64,000 nucleotides of DNA from Bradyrhizobium zhengyangense (GTDB lineage: Bacteria > Pseudomonadota > Alphaproteobacteria > Rhizobiales > Xanthobacteraceae): the NCBI RefSeq assembly GCF_022012435.1, contig NZ_JAKLUA010000001.1, positions 1,612,001 through 1,676,000 of the forward strand. The letters run 5' to 3'. Below are positions 52,341 to 60,880 of this stretch, in pieces (the stretch's first letter is position 1; each line of letters begins with the position of its first letter). The position numbers and the translations under genes were made by a program. The notes below the pieces were generated by a model that made no database searches, had not been told where the DNA came from, and worked only from the letters and a program-made list of their open reading frames with translations.

Positions 52341-53141
52341 TTACGCCTTAGGCGGCGAGCCGCCTGCCGTCCGCGACCTTGCGGCTCTGCGCGGGTTCCG
52401 CGTTCTCGGCGGTGTTGCGGCAGCGGGCTTGACCCGAATCCGCATCGACCGGCCTTTCGGCTCATCGATTTCGAACGAATTCGTCTTTCGCACAAGGTCG
52501 CTCAGCTTGCGGAAGCCAAAGGTCCTCGGATCGAAATCGGAGGCCAGGTTTGCGAGCTGCCGGCCAACTTCCCCAAGGGTGACCCAGCCGTCTTCGCTCT
52601 CCATCTGGGTGATGACCTTCTTAATAATGGGCGCAGCCGCATCAGGGGGCTGGAGCGGCGTGGATTTCGAGGCGGCATCCTGGGAGTTCGCCGCGCCAGC
52701 AAGCAGGTTCTCCGTGTAGACGAACCTCCGGCAGGCCTGCCTGAAGCTTTCCGGCGTCTTCTGTTCGCCGAACCCAAAAACATCGACGCCCTGCTCCCGG
52801 ATGCGGGCGGCAAGCCGGGTGAAGTCGCTGTCGGACGACACCAGGCAAAAGCCATCGAACCGGCCGCTGTGAAGCAGGTCCATCGCGTCAATGACCAGGG
52901 TTATGTCCGACGCATTCTTTCCCGTCGTATAGGCGAATTGCTGCTGCGGTATGATGGCGTGCTTCGACAGGATGTCGGCCCAGCCTCTGGATCGCGCATT
53001 GGAGAAGTCGCCATAGATGCGGCGAACGCTGGCCTCGCCGATCTTGGCAATCTCCGCGAACAGTCCATCCGCGATCTTTGCGGAAGCATTGTCGGCATCG
53101 ATCAGGACAGCGAGACGGGGCGAACGGAGCTCGGAAGGCAT
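52341..53141 (-). CDS. NYN-domain (LabA/DUF88) protein with C-terminal OST-HTH/LOTUS-like domain
   Basis: A 266-residue protein. The N-terminal PIN-like NYN nuclease domain has acidic residues in RLAVLIDADNASAKIADGLF, NASDITLVIDAMDLLHSGRF and CLVSSDSDFTRLAARIREQG. A C-terminal OST-HTH/LOTUS-like segment follows (ESEDGWVTLGEVGRQLANL to FRKLSDLVRKTNSFEI, about 180-235), and the tail is basic. NYN proteins are probable RNases; LOTUS domains bind RNA. It is monocistronic, with GGGGAA before the ATG at 53141. The biological role is unknown. Confidence 0.88.
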   Translation of the reverse strand: MPSELRSPRLAVLIDADNASAKIADGLFAEIAKIGEASVRRIYGDFSNARSRGWADILSKHAIIPQQQFAYTTGKNASDITLVIDAMDLLHSGRFDGFCLVSSDSDFTRLAARIREQGVDVFGFGEQKTPESFRQACRRFVYTENLLAGAANSQDAASKSTPLQPPDAAAPIIKKVITQMESEDGWVTLGEVGRQLANLASDFDPRTFGFRKLSDLVRKTNSFEIDEPKGRSMRIRVKPAAATPPRTRNPRRAARSRTAGGSPPKA

Positions 53142-53248
53142 GACATTCCCCAAAAGGACGCGACAACGGTGGATTGGTATACCGATGTCGAGGCCCCCGC
53201 CGCCAGAGCTGATTTCCTTCAACGGGCACGGTGGACCACCAACCCAGC

Positions 53249-54097
53249 TTAGGCCGGTTTCACCACCGGGGTGACACCCCCGAGCGCAACCGTCAGTTCC
53301 GCCGCGACTTCGCGTACGACGCGTCCGATCTCGGGCAGGCGAGCGTCGCTGACGCGGCTGGTCAGGCCGGATACCGAGATCGCGGCGAGCGGCTCCGCAA
53401 GCGCGTTGTAGACTACGGCCGCGACGCAGCGCAGCCCCATCTCGGCCTCTTCGTCATCCACCGCGTAACCTTGCTTACGGATCGTTGCCAGCTCCTTGAA
53501 AAGATCGCTCGGCCGTACGATGGACTTTTCCGTGAGTCTCGGCATGCCGTGATGACGGATGACGGCGCCGACGTCATCGTCGGAATAAGTCGCAAGGACC
53601 GCCTTGCCGACGCCTGACGTCACCATCGGAACGCGACCGCCGACCTTGGTCAGCGAGCGCATGATCTCGCGGCTTTCCATGCGGGTCAGCACGATGATGA
53701 ATTCGTCGTCGACCACGGCAAGGTTGGCGGTCTCGCGGGTGAGATCGCGCAGCTTGCGCAAATAGGGAATTGCCTGCGCCGTGAAATTGCGGCGCCGCGC
53801 AAAGCTCGCGCCGACGGTGAAGCTGCGGACGCCGACATGCCATTTGGATTCGGCGCGGTCGAACTGCACAAAGCGGCGGCTCTCGAGCGTCGCCAGCAAG
53901 CGGTGCACGGTCGAGGCCGACAGCCCGGTGCGGACCGCGAGATCGCTGAGACGATAGCCTTCGTCGTCCTCAGCCAGTGTTTCGAGTATCGACAGCGCGC
54001 GGTCGACAGACTGCACGCCGCCGTCACGCGCGTCGGGCTCGGCCTCCGATGGAGAGCGAGGCTCGAGCGATTTGCGCCGGATCACGTTCTTGCTCAT
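53249..54097 (-). CDS. IclR-family transcriptional regulator
   Basis: A 282-residue regulator. The N-terminal winged helix has GGVQSVDRALSILETLAEDD and RTGLSASTVHRLLATLESRR (about 45-65). The C-terminal IclR effector domain holds VTSGVGKAVLAT, YAVDDEEAEMGLRCVAAVVY and ISVSGLTSRVS. IclR relatives such as AllR respond to glyoxylate, and the gene stands between gcl-hyi-glxR with ade and the oxalate genes, so control of C2 metabolism is likely. The start at 54097 (MSKNVIRRKSLEP) is chosen because the upstream sequence is repeat DNA. Confidence 0.9.
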   Translation of the reverse strand: MSKNVIRRKSLEPRSPSEAEPDARDGGVQSVDRALSILETLAEDDEGYRLSDLAVRTGLSASTVHRLLATLESRRFVQFDRAESKWHVGVRSFTVGASFARRRNFTAQAIPYLRKLRDLTRETANLAVVDDEFIIVLTRMESREIMRSLTKVGGRVPMVTSGVGKAVLATYSDDDVGAVIRHHGMPRLTEKSIVRPSDLFKELATIRKQGYAVDDEEAEMGLRCVAAVVYNALAEPLAAISVSGLTSRVSDARLPEIGRVVREVAAELTVALGGVTPVVKPA

Positions 54098-54112
54098 CGC
54101 GACCTGACCGTT

Positions 54113-54250
54113 CTCCCTCGCCCCGCTTGCGGGGAGAGGATCGGGGTGAGGGGGAGCTTCCACGGGGACGGTGACAAAGAAACTCGCGGAGATTCCCCCT
54201 CACCCGAATTGCTTCGCAATTCGACCTCTCCCCGCGTACGGGAGAGGCGA
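54113..54250. repeat. Complex palindromic repeat (CTCCCTCGCCCCGC type)
   Basis: A roughly 138-bp element. The outer inverted arms are TCGGGGTGAGGGGGA (54141) and TCCCCCTCACCCGA (54194-54207). Inner hairpins are CCCCGCTTGCGGGG (54121-54134), GAATTGCTTCGCAATTC (54206-54222) and CTCTCCCCGCGTACGGGAGAG with imperfect pairing (54227). It fills the gap between the IclR start and the acyl-CoA synthetase stop. It is a dispersed rhizobial repeat type that may terminate transcription. Confidence 0.7.
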
Positions 54251-54291
54251 ACAACCATCCGCTCCGGATCATGCCGAAGCGGCATCTCGTC

Positions 54292-56421
54292 TCAGAGCAG
54301 CCCTGCGCCGCGCGCCCACTTGTACTTGGCGCCGAGCACCTCGACCGGCAGTTCGGTCGAGTAAGCATAGGCCGGGATGCCGTTCTGGTAGAGATATTCG
54401 GCGGCTTCCTCGACTTCGACGTCGCCGGCGAGGGAGGCGACGATCGGCTTCACAAAGCCCTTCGCCTCCATCTCCTTCTTCACCTCAACCATATTGCGGG
54501 CGAACACCATCGGCGGCGTGACGATGGTATGCCAGTAGCCGAGGATCAGCGAGTGGATGCGCTCATCCGACAGGCCGAGCTTCACCGTGTTGACGTAGGT
54601 GATCGGCGGCTCGCCGCCGGTGATATCCACAGGATTTCCGGCCGCGCCAAACGGCGGGATGAACTTGCGGAAGGCCGCGTCCAGATCCGGCGGCATCGAC
54701 ATCAGCGACAGGCCGTTGTCGACGCAGGAGTCCGACAGCAGGACGCCCGAGCCGCCCGCACCGGTGATGATCAGCACGTTCTCGCCCTTCGGCGTTGGCA
54801 GCACCGGCACGCCGCGAGCGAATTCGAGCAGCTGCCGCAGGCTGCGGGCGCGGATCACGCCGGACTGCGCCAGCACGTCCTCATAGATCTTGTCGTTGCC
54901 GGCGAGCGCGCCGGTGTGCGACGAGGCCGCCTTGGCGCCGGCCGAGGTGCGGCCGGCCTTGAGCACGACGACAGGCTTCTTCTTGGAAACGCGCTTGGCG
55001 GCTTCCGCGAAGGCGCGGCCGTCCTTGAGGTCTTCACAGTGCTGCGCGATCAAGTTGGTGTTCGGATCCTGCTCGAAGAAGGCGAGCAGATCGTCCTCGT
55101 CGATGTCGGACTTGTTGCCGAGACCAACGATCGCGGAGACGCCCATCTTGGCCGAACGCGAGAAGCCGATGATGGCCATGCCGATGCCGCCCGACTGCGA
55201 CGACAGCGCTGCGTGGCCTTTCACGTCGTAGGCCGTGCAGAAGGTCGCGCAGAGGTTCGCAGGCGTATAATAGAAGCCGTAGATGTTCGGCCCCATCAGG
55301 CGAATGTCGTACTTCTTACCGACCTCGACGATCTCGGCTTGAAGCTCCGGCGCGCCTGCTTCAGCGAAGCCCGACGGGATCAGCACCGCACCGGGGATCT
55401 TCTTCTCACCGCATTCGGTGAGCGCCGCGGCCACGAATTTCGCGGGAATCGCGAACACAGCCGTGTCGATCACGCCAGGCACGTCCTTGACGCTCTTATA
55501 AGCCTTGTAGCCAAGGATCTCTGAGGCCTTGGGGTGGATCGGATAGATCTCTCCCTTGTAGCCGCCGTTGATGAGGTTCTTCATCACGGAGTTGCCGATC
55601 TTGCCATCCTCGGCTGAAGCGCCGACTACGGCGACGGCCTTCGGCTGCATGATGCGGCTCATCGCCGCAACAATCTCTTCGGTCGGGCGCGGCTTCGGCT
55701 TGGGCTTGTAAGCGAAGTCGACGACGATGCGCACGTCAGCCGCAATCGCGTCCTTGGCGGTGGCGAAGACAGGGTTGAGGTCGAGCTCGACGATTTCAGG
55801 GAAATCGGTGACGAGCTGCGAGACCTTGACGATGACGCCGGCCAGAGCGGTGCGATTCACCGGCTCGCCGCCGCGCACGCCCTTCAGAATCTCGTGCGCC
55901 TGGATGCCGTCGAGCATCGACAGCGCGTCTTCCTTGGTCGCCGGAGCGAGGCGGAAGGTGATGTCCTTCAAGACCTCGACCAGCACGCCGCCGAGGCCGA
56001 AGGCGACCAGCTTGCCGAACGAGCCGTCGGTGATCGAGCCGACGATGACCTCAGTGCCTCCGGCCAGCATCTGCTGCACCTGGATGCCCTCGATCTTGAC
56101 ATCGGCCTTGTACTTCTTGGCGTTGCCGAGAATGGTCTCATAGGCCTTCTCGGCATCCTCCGCCGTCTTGACGCCGACAATGACCCCGCCGGCCTCGGTC
56201 TTGTGGAGAATGTCCGGCGAGACGATCTTCATCACGACAGGGAAGCCCATCGACGACGCCATCTTGCCGGCCTCGCCGGCCGACTTCGCCACGCCCTCTT
56301 TCGGCACCGGAATGCCGTAGGCGTCGCAGACCACCTTACCTTCGGGGGCGGTCAGGCTGGTGCGTTTGTCGGCCTTGACCTGGTCAAGGACCTTGCGGAC
56401 GACGTCTTTGGAATTGGACAT
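54292..56421 (-). CDS. ATP-grasp (NDP-forming) acyl-CoA synthetase-like protein
   Basis: A 709-residue fused acyl-CoA synthetase. The ATP-grasp half comes first (residues about 10-235, with GFPVVMKIVSPDILHKTEAG). The CoA-binding domain follows (AVAVVGASAEDGKIGNSVMK, about 258-277), and the phosphohistidine loop KAASSHTGALAGND comes later. This is the reverse of the usual ACD order. It is divergent from the GntR-oxc-frc unit and shares its promoter region with two operator palindromes, so a role in activating oxalate or formate to the CoA ester is plausible. The family is clear; the substrate is inferred from context. Confidence 0.87.
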   Translation of the reverse strand: MSNSKDVVRKVLDQVKADKRTSLTAPEGKVVCDAYGIPVPKEGVAKSAGEAGKMASSMGFPVVMKIVSPDILHKTEAGGVIVGVKTAEDAEKAYETILGNAKKYKADVKIEGIQVQQMLAGGTEVIVGSITDGSFGKLVAFGLGGVLVEVLKDITFRLAPATKEDALSMLDGIQAHEILKGVRGGEPVNRTALAGVIVKVSQLVTDFPEIVELDLNPVFATAKDAIAADVRIVVDFAYKPKPKPRPTEEIVAAMSRIMQPKAVAVVGASAEDGKIGNSVMKNLINGGYKGEIYPIHPKASEILGYKAYKSVKDVPGVIDTAVFAIPAKFVAAALTECGEKKIPGAVLIPSGFAEAGAPELQAEIVEVGKKYDIRLMGPNIYGFYYTPANLCATFCTAYDVKGHAALSSQSGGIGMAIIGFSRSAKMGVSAIVGLGNKSDIDEDDLLAFFEQDPNTNLIAQHCEDLKDGRAFAEAAKRVSKKKPVVVLKAGRTSAGAKAASSHTGALAGNDKIYEDVLAQSGVIRARSLRQLLEFARGVPVLPTPKGENVLIITGAGGSGVLLSDSCVDNGLSLMSMPPDLDAAFRKFIPPFGAAGNPVDITGGEPPITYVNTVKLGLSDERIHSLILGYWHTIVTPPMVFARNMVEVKKEMEAKGFVKPIVASLAGDVEVEEAAEYLYQNGIPAYAYSTELPVEVLGAKYKWARGAGLL

Positions 56422-56575
56422 GAGCTTCTCCCTTGACCTTCAGTTCTTGCTTTGCAAAGCGCGCATATGCGGCTGCCCGTGATACTTGCCATCGCCGCGC
56501 TCTGTTCCACCTAGCGGAACGGAGCGGCGAAAGGCCTTGATTACTCCGCCAGCTTGGATCAAAAATGGCTAGCGA

Positions 56576-56592
56576 TGGCATTTGGTATGCCA
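56576..56592. promoter_or_regulatory. GntR operator candidate, copy 1
   Basis: TGGCATTTGGTATGCCA has perfect 6-bp arms around a 5-bp centre. It differs at one of 17 positions from the site at 56657-56673. FCD-type GntR proteins bind palindromes of this form. Position: about 155 bp upstream of the synthetase start and about 138 bp upstream of the GntR start. Confidence 0.7.
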
Positions 56593-56656
56593 GAAGCCAA
56601 CTTGTCAAGCCAGAGCAGGACCGATAACGCCGTAAAAAATAGCCAGCTTGACATTC

Positions 56657-56673
56657 TGGCATGTGGTATGCCA
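56657..56673. promoter_or_regulatory. GntR operator candidate, copy 2
   Basis: TGGCATGTGGTATGCCA is the second copy, 81 bp from the first and 57 bp upstream of the GntR start codon, a usual place for autoregulation. Confidence 0.7.
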
Positions 56674-56729
56674 AAAACTTTCCAGTAAATATTCCTGTAA
56701 AAGACGACTCCCATCAGAGGAGAATCGTC

Positions 56730-57461
56730 GTGTCACTGCGGAAACCAACCAAGGCGTTGCCGAACATGGCCGAGGCAGACATCGCAATCGTTCGTATTGC
56801 CCCGGAGAGCAGCTTCAAGAACAAGGCGTATGACGCCTTGAAGGAAGCCATCCTCAAGATGGACATCTATTCGACGCCCGAGCCCGTCATGCTGGACGAG
56901 CGCGCATTGTCCGAACGTCTGGGCGTCAGCCGCACGCCGATCCGCGAAGCGATCGCGATGCTCGAGCAGGACGGTTTCGTGAAGACCGTGCCGCGCCGCG
57001 GCATCATGGTGGTGCGCCGGACCAAGAGCGAGATCGTCGACATGATCCGCGCCTGGGCGGCGCTGGAGAGCATGGCGGCCCGCCTCATCACCACCACCGC
57101 GCGCAAGAAAGACATCACGGCGCTGCGCGACTATTTCAAGGATTTCGGCAAGGACCGCTTGCCCGAGGATCACGTCGAGGAATATTCGAAGGCCAACATC
57201 GCCTTCCACCAGGCGTTGATCTCGCTGTCGGAATCCCCCGTGCTGGTCGATCTCACCAACGACCTTCTGCTGCACGTGCGCGGCTATCGCCAGCTGACGA
57301 TCGGGCGCAAGGACCGCACTGCGACCTCCCTGCCCGAGCATCTCGGCATGATCGAAGCACTGGAAGCGCGCGACACCGAGCTCGCCGAGAAGCGCGCCCG
57401 CGACCACACCCTTGGCCTCGCCGCTTACGTCGAAGCGCACGGCCAGGAACTCTTCACCTAG
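56730..57461 (+). CDS. GntR/FCD-family regulator of the oxalate genes
   Basis: A 243-residue regulator with an N-terminal winged helix (LDERALSERLGVSRTPIREA, about 53-72) and an FCD effector domain (about 95-225, with KANIAFHQALISLSESP). The GTG at 56730 is chosen for its AGGAG seven bases upstream; an ATG 12 codons later is possible. The gene lies 63 bp upstream of oxc in the same direction and opposite to the acyl-CoA synthetase. It very likely responds to oxalate or oxalyl/formyl-CoA and binds the two palindromes upstream. Confidence 0.88.
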   Translation: MSLRKPTKALPNMAEADIAIVRIAPESSFKNKAYDALKEAILKMDIYSTPEPVMLDERALSERLGVSRTPIREAIAMLEQDGFVKTVPRRGIMVVRRTKSEIVDMIRAWAALESMAARLITTTARKKDITALRDYFKDFGKDRLPEDHVEEYSKANIAFHQALISLSESPVLVDLTNDLLLHVRGYRQLTIGRKDRTATSLPEHLGMIEALEARDTELAEKRARDHTLGLAAYVEAHGQELFT

Positions 57462-57524
57462 CAACATTCACCAGAAGGGCGAACCATTCGCCCCACCTAC
57501 CTTGAGACCAGGGAGACAAGGCCC

Positions 57525-59258
57525 ATGCTGAACACCGCGACCAAGTCCGAAGCACCGGGCACCGAGCAGGAACTGACGGATGGCTTCCATCTCGTCATCG
57601 ACGCGCTCAAGCTGAACGGCATCAACACCATCTATAATGTGCCGGGCATCCCGATCACGGATTTGGGCCGCATGGCGCAGGCCGCCGGCATTCGCGTGAT
57701 CTCCTTCCGCCACGAGCAGAACGCCGGTTACGCCGCAGGCATCGCCGGCTATCTCACCAAGAAGCCCGGCGTCTGCCTCACCGTCTCCGCGCCCGGCTTC
57801 CTCAATGGTCTCACCGCGCTCGCCCACGCCACCACCAACTGCTATCCGATGATCCTGGTCTCGGGCTCCTCCGAGCGCGAGATCGTCGACCTGCAGCAGG
57901 GCGACTACGAGGAAATGGACCAGCTCGCGATCGCGAAGCCGTTGTGCAAGGCGGCCTATCGCGTGCTGCACGCCCAGGACATCGGCATCGGCTTTGCCCG
58001 CGCCATCCGCGCTGCGGTCTCGGGCCGTCCGGGCGGCGTCTATCTCGACCTGCCGGCCAAGCTGTTCGGCCAGGTGATGAACGCCGAGGCCGGCCAGAAG
58101 TCGCTGGTCAAGGTGATCGATGCGGCGCCCGCGCAGATCCCTTCGCCCGCGTCGGTCAAGCGCGCGCTCGACGTGCTCAAGAGCGCCAAGCGTCCGCTCA
58201 TCATCCTCGGCAAGGGCGCGGCCTATGCGCAGGCCGATGAAGAGATCAAGAGCTTCGTCGAGAAGAGCGGCATGCCGTTCCTCCCCATGAGCATGGCCAA
58301 GGGCCTGCTGCCCGACACGCATCCGCAATGCGCCGGCGCGGCTCGCTCGACCGTGCTGAAGGACTCCGACGTCGTCATGCTGATCGGCGCGCGGCTGAAC
58401 TGGCTGCTCTCGCATGGCAAGGGCAAGAGCTGGGGCGAGGCGCCGAAGAAGTTCATCCAGGTCGATATCGAGCCGAAGGAAATGGACTCCAACGTCGAGA
58501 TCGTCGCGCCTGTCGTCGGCGACATCGGCTCGGTCGTCTCCGCCTTCAACCAGGCGATGGGAACGGGCTGGACCGCGCCGCCGGCCGAATGGACCAAGGC
58601 CATCGTGGCCAAGCGCGACGAGAACGTCGCCAAGATGGCGCCGAAGCTGATGAACAACAAGTCGCCGATGGACTATCACGGCGCGCTCGGCGTGCTGAAG
58701 AACGTGATCAAGGATCACCCCGAGGCGATCCTCGTCAACGAAGGCGCCAACACGCTCGACCTCGCCCGCGGCGTCATCGACATGTACCGCCCGCGCAAGC
58801 GTCTCGACGTCGGCACCTGGGGCGTAATGGGCATCGGCATGGGCCAGGCGATCGCCGCTGCGCTCGAGACCGGCCATCCCGTGCTGGCAGTGGAAGGCGA
58901 CTCGGCCTTCGGCTTCTCCGGCATGGAGGTCGAGACCATCTGCCGCTACAACCTTCCGATCTGCGTCGTCATCTTCAACAATGACGGCATCTATCGCGGC
59001 ACCGACGTCAACAGCGTCAACGCCGATCCGGCGACGACCGTGTTCGTCAAGGGCGCGCGCTACGACAAGATGATGGAGGCCTTCGGCGGCGTCGGCGTGA
59101 ATGCGACCTCGCCGGACGAGCTCAAGCGCGCCGTCAACGAGGCCATGGCATCCCGTAAGCCGACGCTGATCAACGCGGTGATCGATCCGGCCGCGGGCTC
59201 GGAGAGCGGCCGCATCGGCAACCTCAATCCGCAGAGCGTTCTGCAGAAGAAGAAGTAA
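57525..59258 (+). CDS. oxc: Oxalyl-CoA decarboxylase
   Basis: A 577-residue ThDP enzyme that converts oxalyl-CoA to formyl-CoA and CO2. The catalytic glutamate is E64 in [13 protein letters not shown]. The ThDP motif begins [18 protein letters not shown] near residue 458 and ends [25 protein letters not shown] and [15 protein letters not shown] match Oxc specifically among acetolactate-synthase-like enzymes. GGGAGA precedes the start. It is followed by frc with a 66-bp gap; together they turn oxalate over with CoA recycling. Confidence 0.96.
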   Translation: MLNTATKSEAPGTEQELTDGFHLVIDALKLNGINTIYNVPGIPITDLGRMAQAAGIRVISFRHEQNAGYAAGIAGYLTKKPGVCLTVSAPGFLNGLTALAHATTNCYPMILVSGSSEREIVDLQQGDYEEMDQLAIAKPLCKAAYRVLHAQDIGIGFARAIRAAVSGRPGGVYLDLPAKLFGQVMNAEAGQKSLVKVIDAAPAQIPSPASVKRALDVLKSAKRPLIILGKGAAYAQADEEIKSFVEKSGMPFLPMSMAKGLLPDTHPQCAGAARSTVLKDSDVVMLIGARLNWLLSHGKGKSWGEAPKKFIQVDIEPKEMDSNVEIVAPVVGDIGSVVSAFNQAMGTGWTAPPAEWTKAIVAKRDENVAKMAPKLMNNKSPMDYHGALGVLKNVIKDHPEAILVNEGANTLDLARGVIDMYRPRKRLDVGTWGVMGIGMGQAIAAALETGHPVLAVEGDSAFGFSGMEVETICRYNLPICVVIFNNDGIYRGTDVNSVNADPATTVFVKGARYDKMMEAFGGVGVNATSPDELKRAVNEAMASRKPTLINAVIDPAAGSESGRIGNLNPQSVLQKKK

Positions 59259-59324
59259 GTCCACCCCCTCAACCCTTATTCCCTGTGGTTCGCAGGGGCA
59301 GACACAGAGTACGGAGCATAGACG

Positions 59325-60602
59325 ATGACCAAAGCGCTCGAGGGCGTTCGCATTCTCGACTTCACCCACGTCCAGTCAGGACCGACCTGCACGCAGCTGC
59401 TGGCATGGTTCGGCGCCGACGTGATCAAGGTGGAACGCCCGGGCGTGGGTGACATCACCCGCGGCCAGCTGCAGGACATCCCGAACGTGGACAGCCTGTA
59501 TTTCACCATGCTCAACCACAACAAGCGTTCGATCACGCTCGACACCAAGAACCCGAAGGGCAAGGAAGTCCTGACCGAGCTGATCAAGAAATGCGACGTG
59601 CTGGTCGAGAATTTCGGCCCTGGCGTGCTCGACCGCATGGGCTTCCCCTGGGAGAAGATCCAGGCGATCAACCCGAAGATGATCGTCGCGTCGATCAAGG
59701 GCTTTGGCCCGGGACCTTACGAAGACTGCAAGGTCTATGAGAACGTCGCGCAGTGCACCGGCGGCGCCGCTTCCACCACCGGCTTCCGCGATGGTCTGCC
59801 GCTCGTCACCGGTGCGCAGATCGGCGACAGCGGCACCGGCCTGCATCTGGCGCTCGGCATCGTCACCGCGCTCTATCAGCGCACGCATTCGGGCAAGGGC
59901 CAGCGCGTCACCGCCGCGATGCAGGACGGCGTGCTCAACCTCGCCCGCGTCAAGCTGCGCGACCAGCAGCGCCTCGCCCACGGCCCGCTCAAGGAATACA
60001 GCCAGTTCGGCGAAGGCATTCCGTTCGGCGATGCCGTGCCGCGCGCCGGCAACGACTCGGGCGGCGGCCAGCCCGGCCGCATCCTGAAGTGCAAGGGTTT
60101 TGAGACCGATCCCAACGCCTACATCTACTTCATCACCCAGGCCCCGGTCTGGGAGAAGATCTGCGACGTGATCGGCGAGCCGACATGGAAGACCGATCCG
60201 AACTACGCCAAGCCGGCGGCCCGCCTGCCGCGCCTGAACGAGATCTTCGGCCGCATCGAGCAGTGGACGATGACCAAGACGAAGTTCGAGGCGATGGAAA
60301 TCCTCAATAAGGACGACATCCCCTGCGGCCCGATCCTGTCGATGAAGGAGATCGCCGAGGACCAGTCGCTGCGCGCGACCGGCACCGTGGTCGAGGTCGA
60401 TCATCCCACCCGCGGCAAGTACATCTCGGTCGGCAACCCGATCAAGCTGTCGGATAGCCCGAGCGACGTCACCCGCTCGCCGCTGCTCGGCGAGCACACC
60501 GACGAGATCCTGCGCGCCGTGCTCGGCTTCTCGGACCATCAGGTCGCCGAGATCCACAAGTCAGGCGCGCTCGACCCGCCGCAGAAGCAGGCCGCCGAGT
60601 AA
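59325..60602 (+). CDS. frc: Formyl-CoA:oxalate CoA-transferase
   Basis: A 425-residue class III CoA-transferase moving CoA from formyl-CoA to oxalate. The catalytic aspartate is D168 in [52 protein letters not shown] and the glycine loop [18 protein letters not shown] are all hallmarks of Frc. The length matches Oxalobacter Frc and YfdW. It is the last gene of the unit and is ended by a strong terminator at 60626. Confidence 0.96.
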   Translation: MTKALEGVRILDFTHVQSGPTCTQLLAWFGADVIKVERPGVGDITRGQLQDIPNVDSLYFTMLNHNKRSITLDTKNPKGKEVLTELIKKCDVLVENFGPGVLDRMGFPWEKIQAINPKMIVASIKGFGPGPYEDCKVYENVAQCTGGAASTTGFRDGLPLVTGAQIGDSGTGLHLALGIVTALYQRTHSGKGQRVTAAMQDGVLNLARVKLRDQQRLAHGPLKEYSQFGEGIPFGDAVPRAGNDSGGGQPGRILKCKGFETDPNAYIYFITQAPVWEKICDVIGEPTWKTDPNYAKPAARLPRLNEIFGRIEQWTMTKTKFEAMEILNKDDIPCGPILSMKEIAEDQSLRATGTVVEVDHPTRGKYISVGNPIKLSDSPSDVTRSPLLGEHTDEILRAVLGFSDHQVAEIHKSGALDPPQKQAAE

Positions 60603-60625
60603 ACGGCATTCCTTCGACCAAGACG

Positions 60626-60654
60626 AAAGGGCCGCCCATCGAGGCGGCCCTTTT
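60626..60654 (+). terminator. Rho-independent terminator after frc
   Basis: AAAGGGCCGCC (60626-60636) and GGCGGCCCTTT (60643-60653) form a perfect 11-bp stem with a 6-nt loop and end in TTTT. It lies 24 bp after the frc stop. Confidence 0.9.
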
Positions 60655-60880
60655 GCGTCAGCAAGACCGTGCGGCTGCGAGCACAAGCCAAAAACCAAAA
60701 ACAACCCCATGCACAGTAGCCTGCCTCGTTGGCCGAGGAGCAAATTTCGTATTTAGCGAATTTTTGTTGAAGCGTCGGGCAAAACAGGCGTAGTATGTCA
60801 TTATCGCGCCGTCCATCGGCAGTGACGCCTGCAGTCGGCTCGACATTCCCGCAGGCGTGGATACCCAGGGCTCCTGTCTG

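Larger units (their letters stand above)
56422..56729. promoter_or_regulatory. 308-bp divergent promoter region of the oxalate genes
   Basis: No gene is seen between the acyl-CoA synthetase and GntR starts. The region holds the two TGGCAT-N5-ATGCCA sites, moderately AT-rich stretches (about 56628-56643 and 56674-56700) suitable for promoters, and a good ribosome-binding site for the GntR gene at about 56718. Confidence 0.6.

Noticed and set aside
57468..59369. A 633-codon minus-strand frame opposite oxc
   Set aside because: Shadow of oxc, which has full catalytic motifs on the plus strand.
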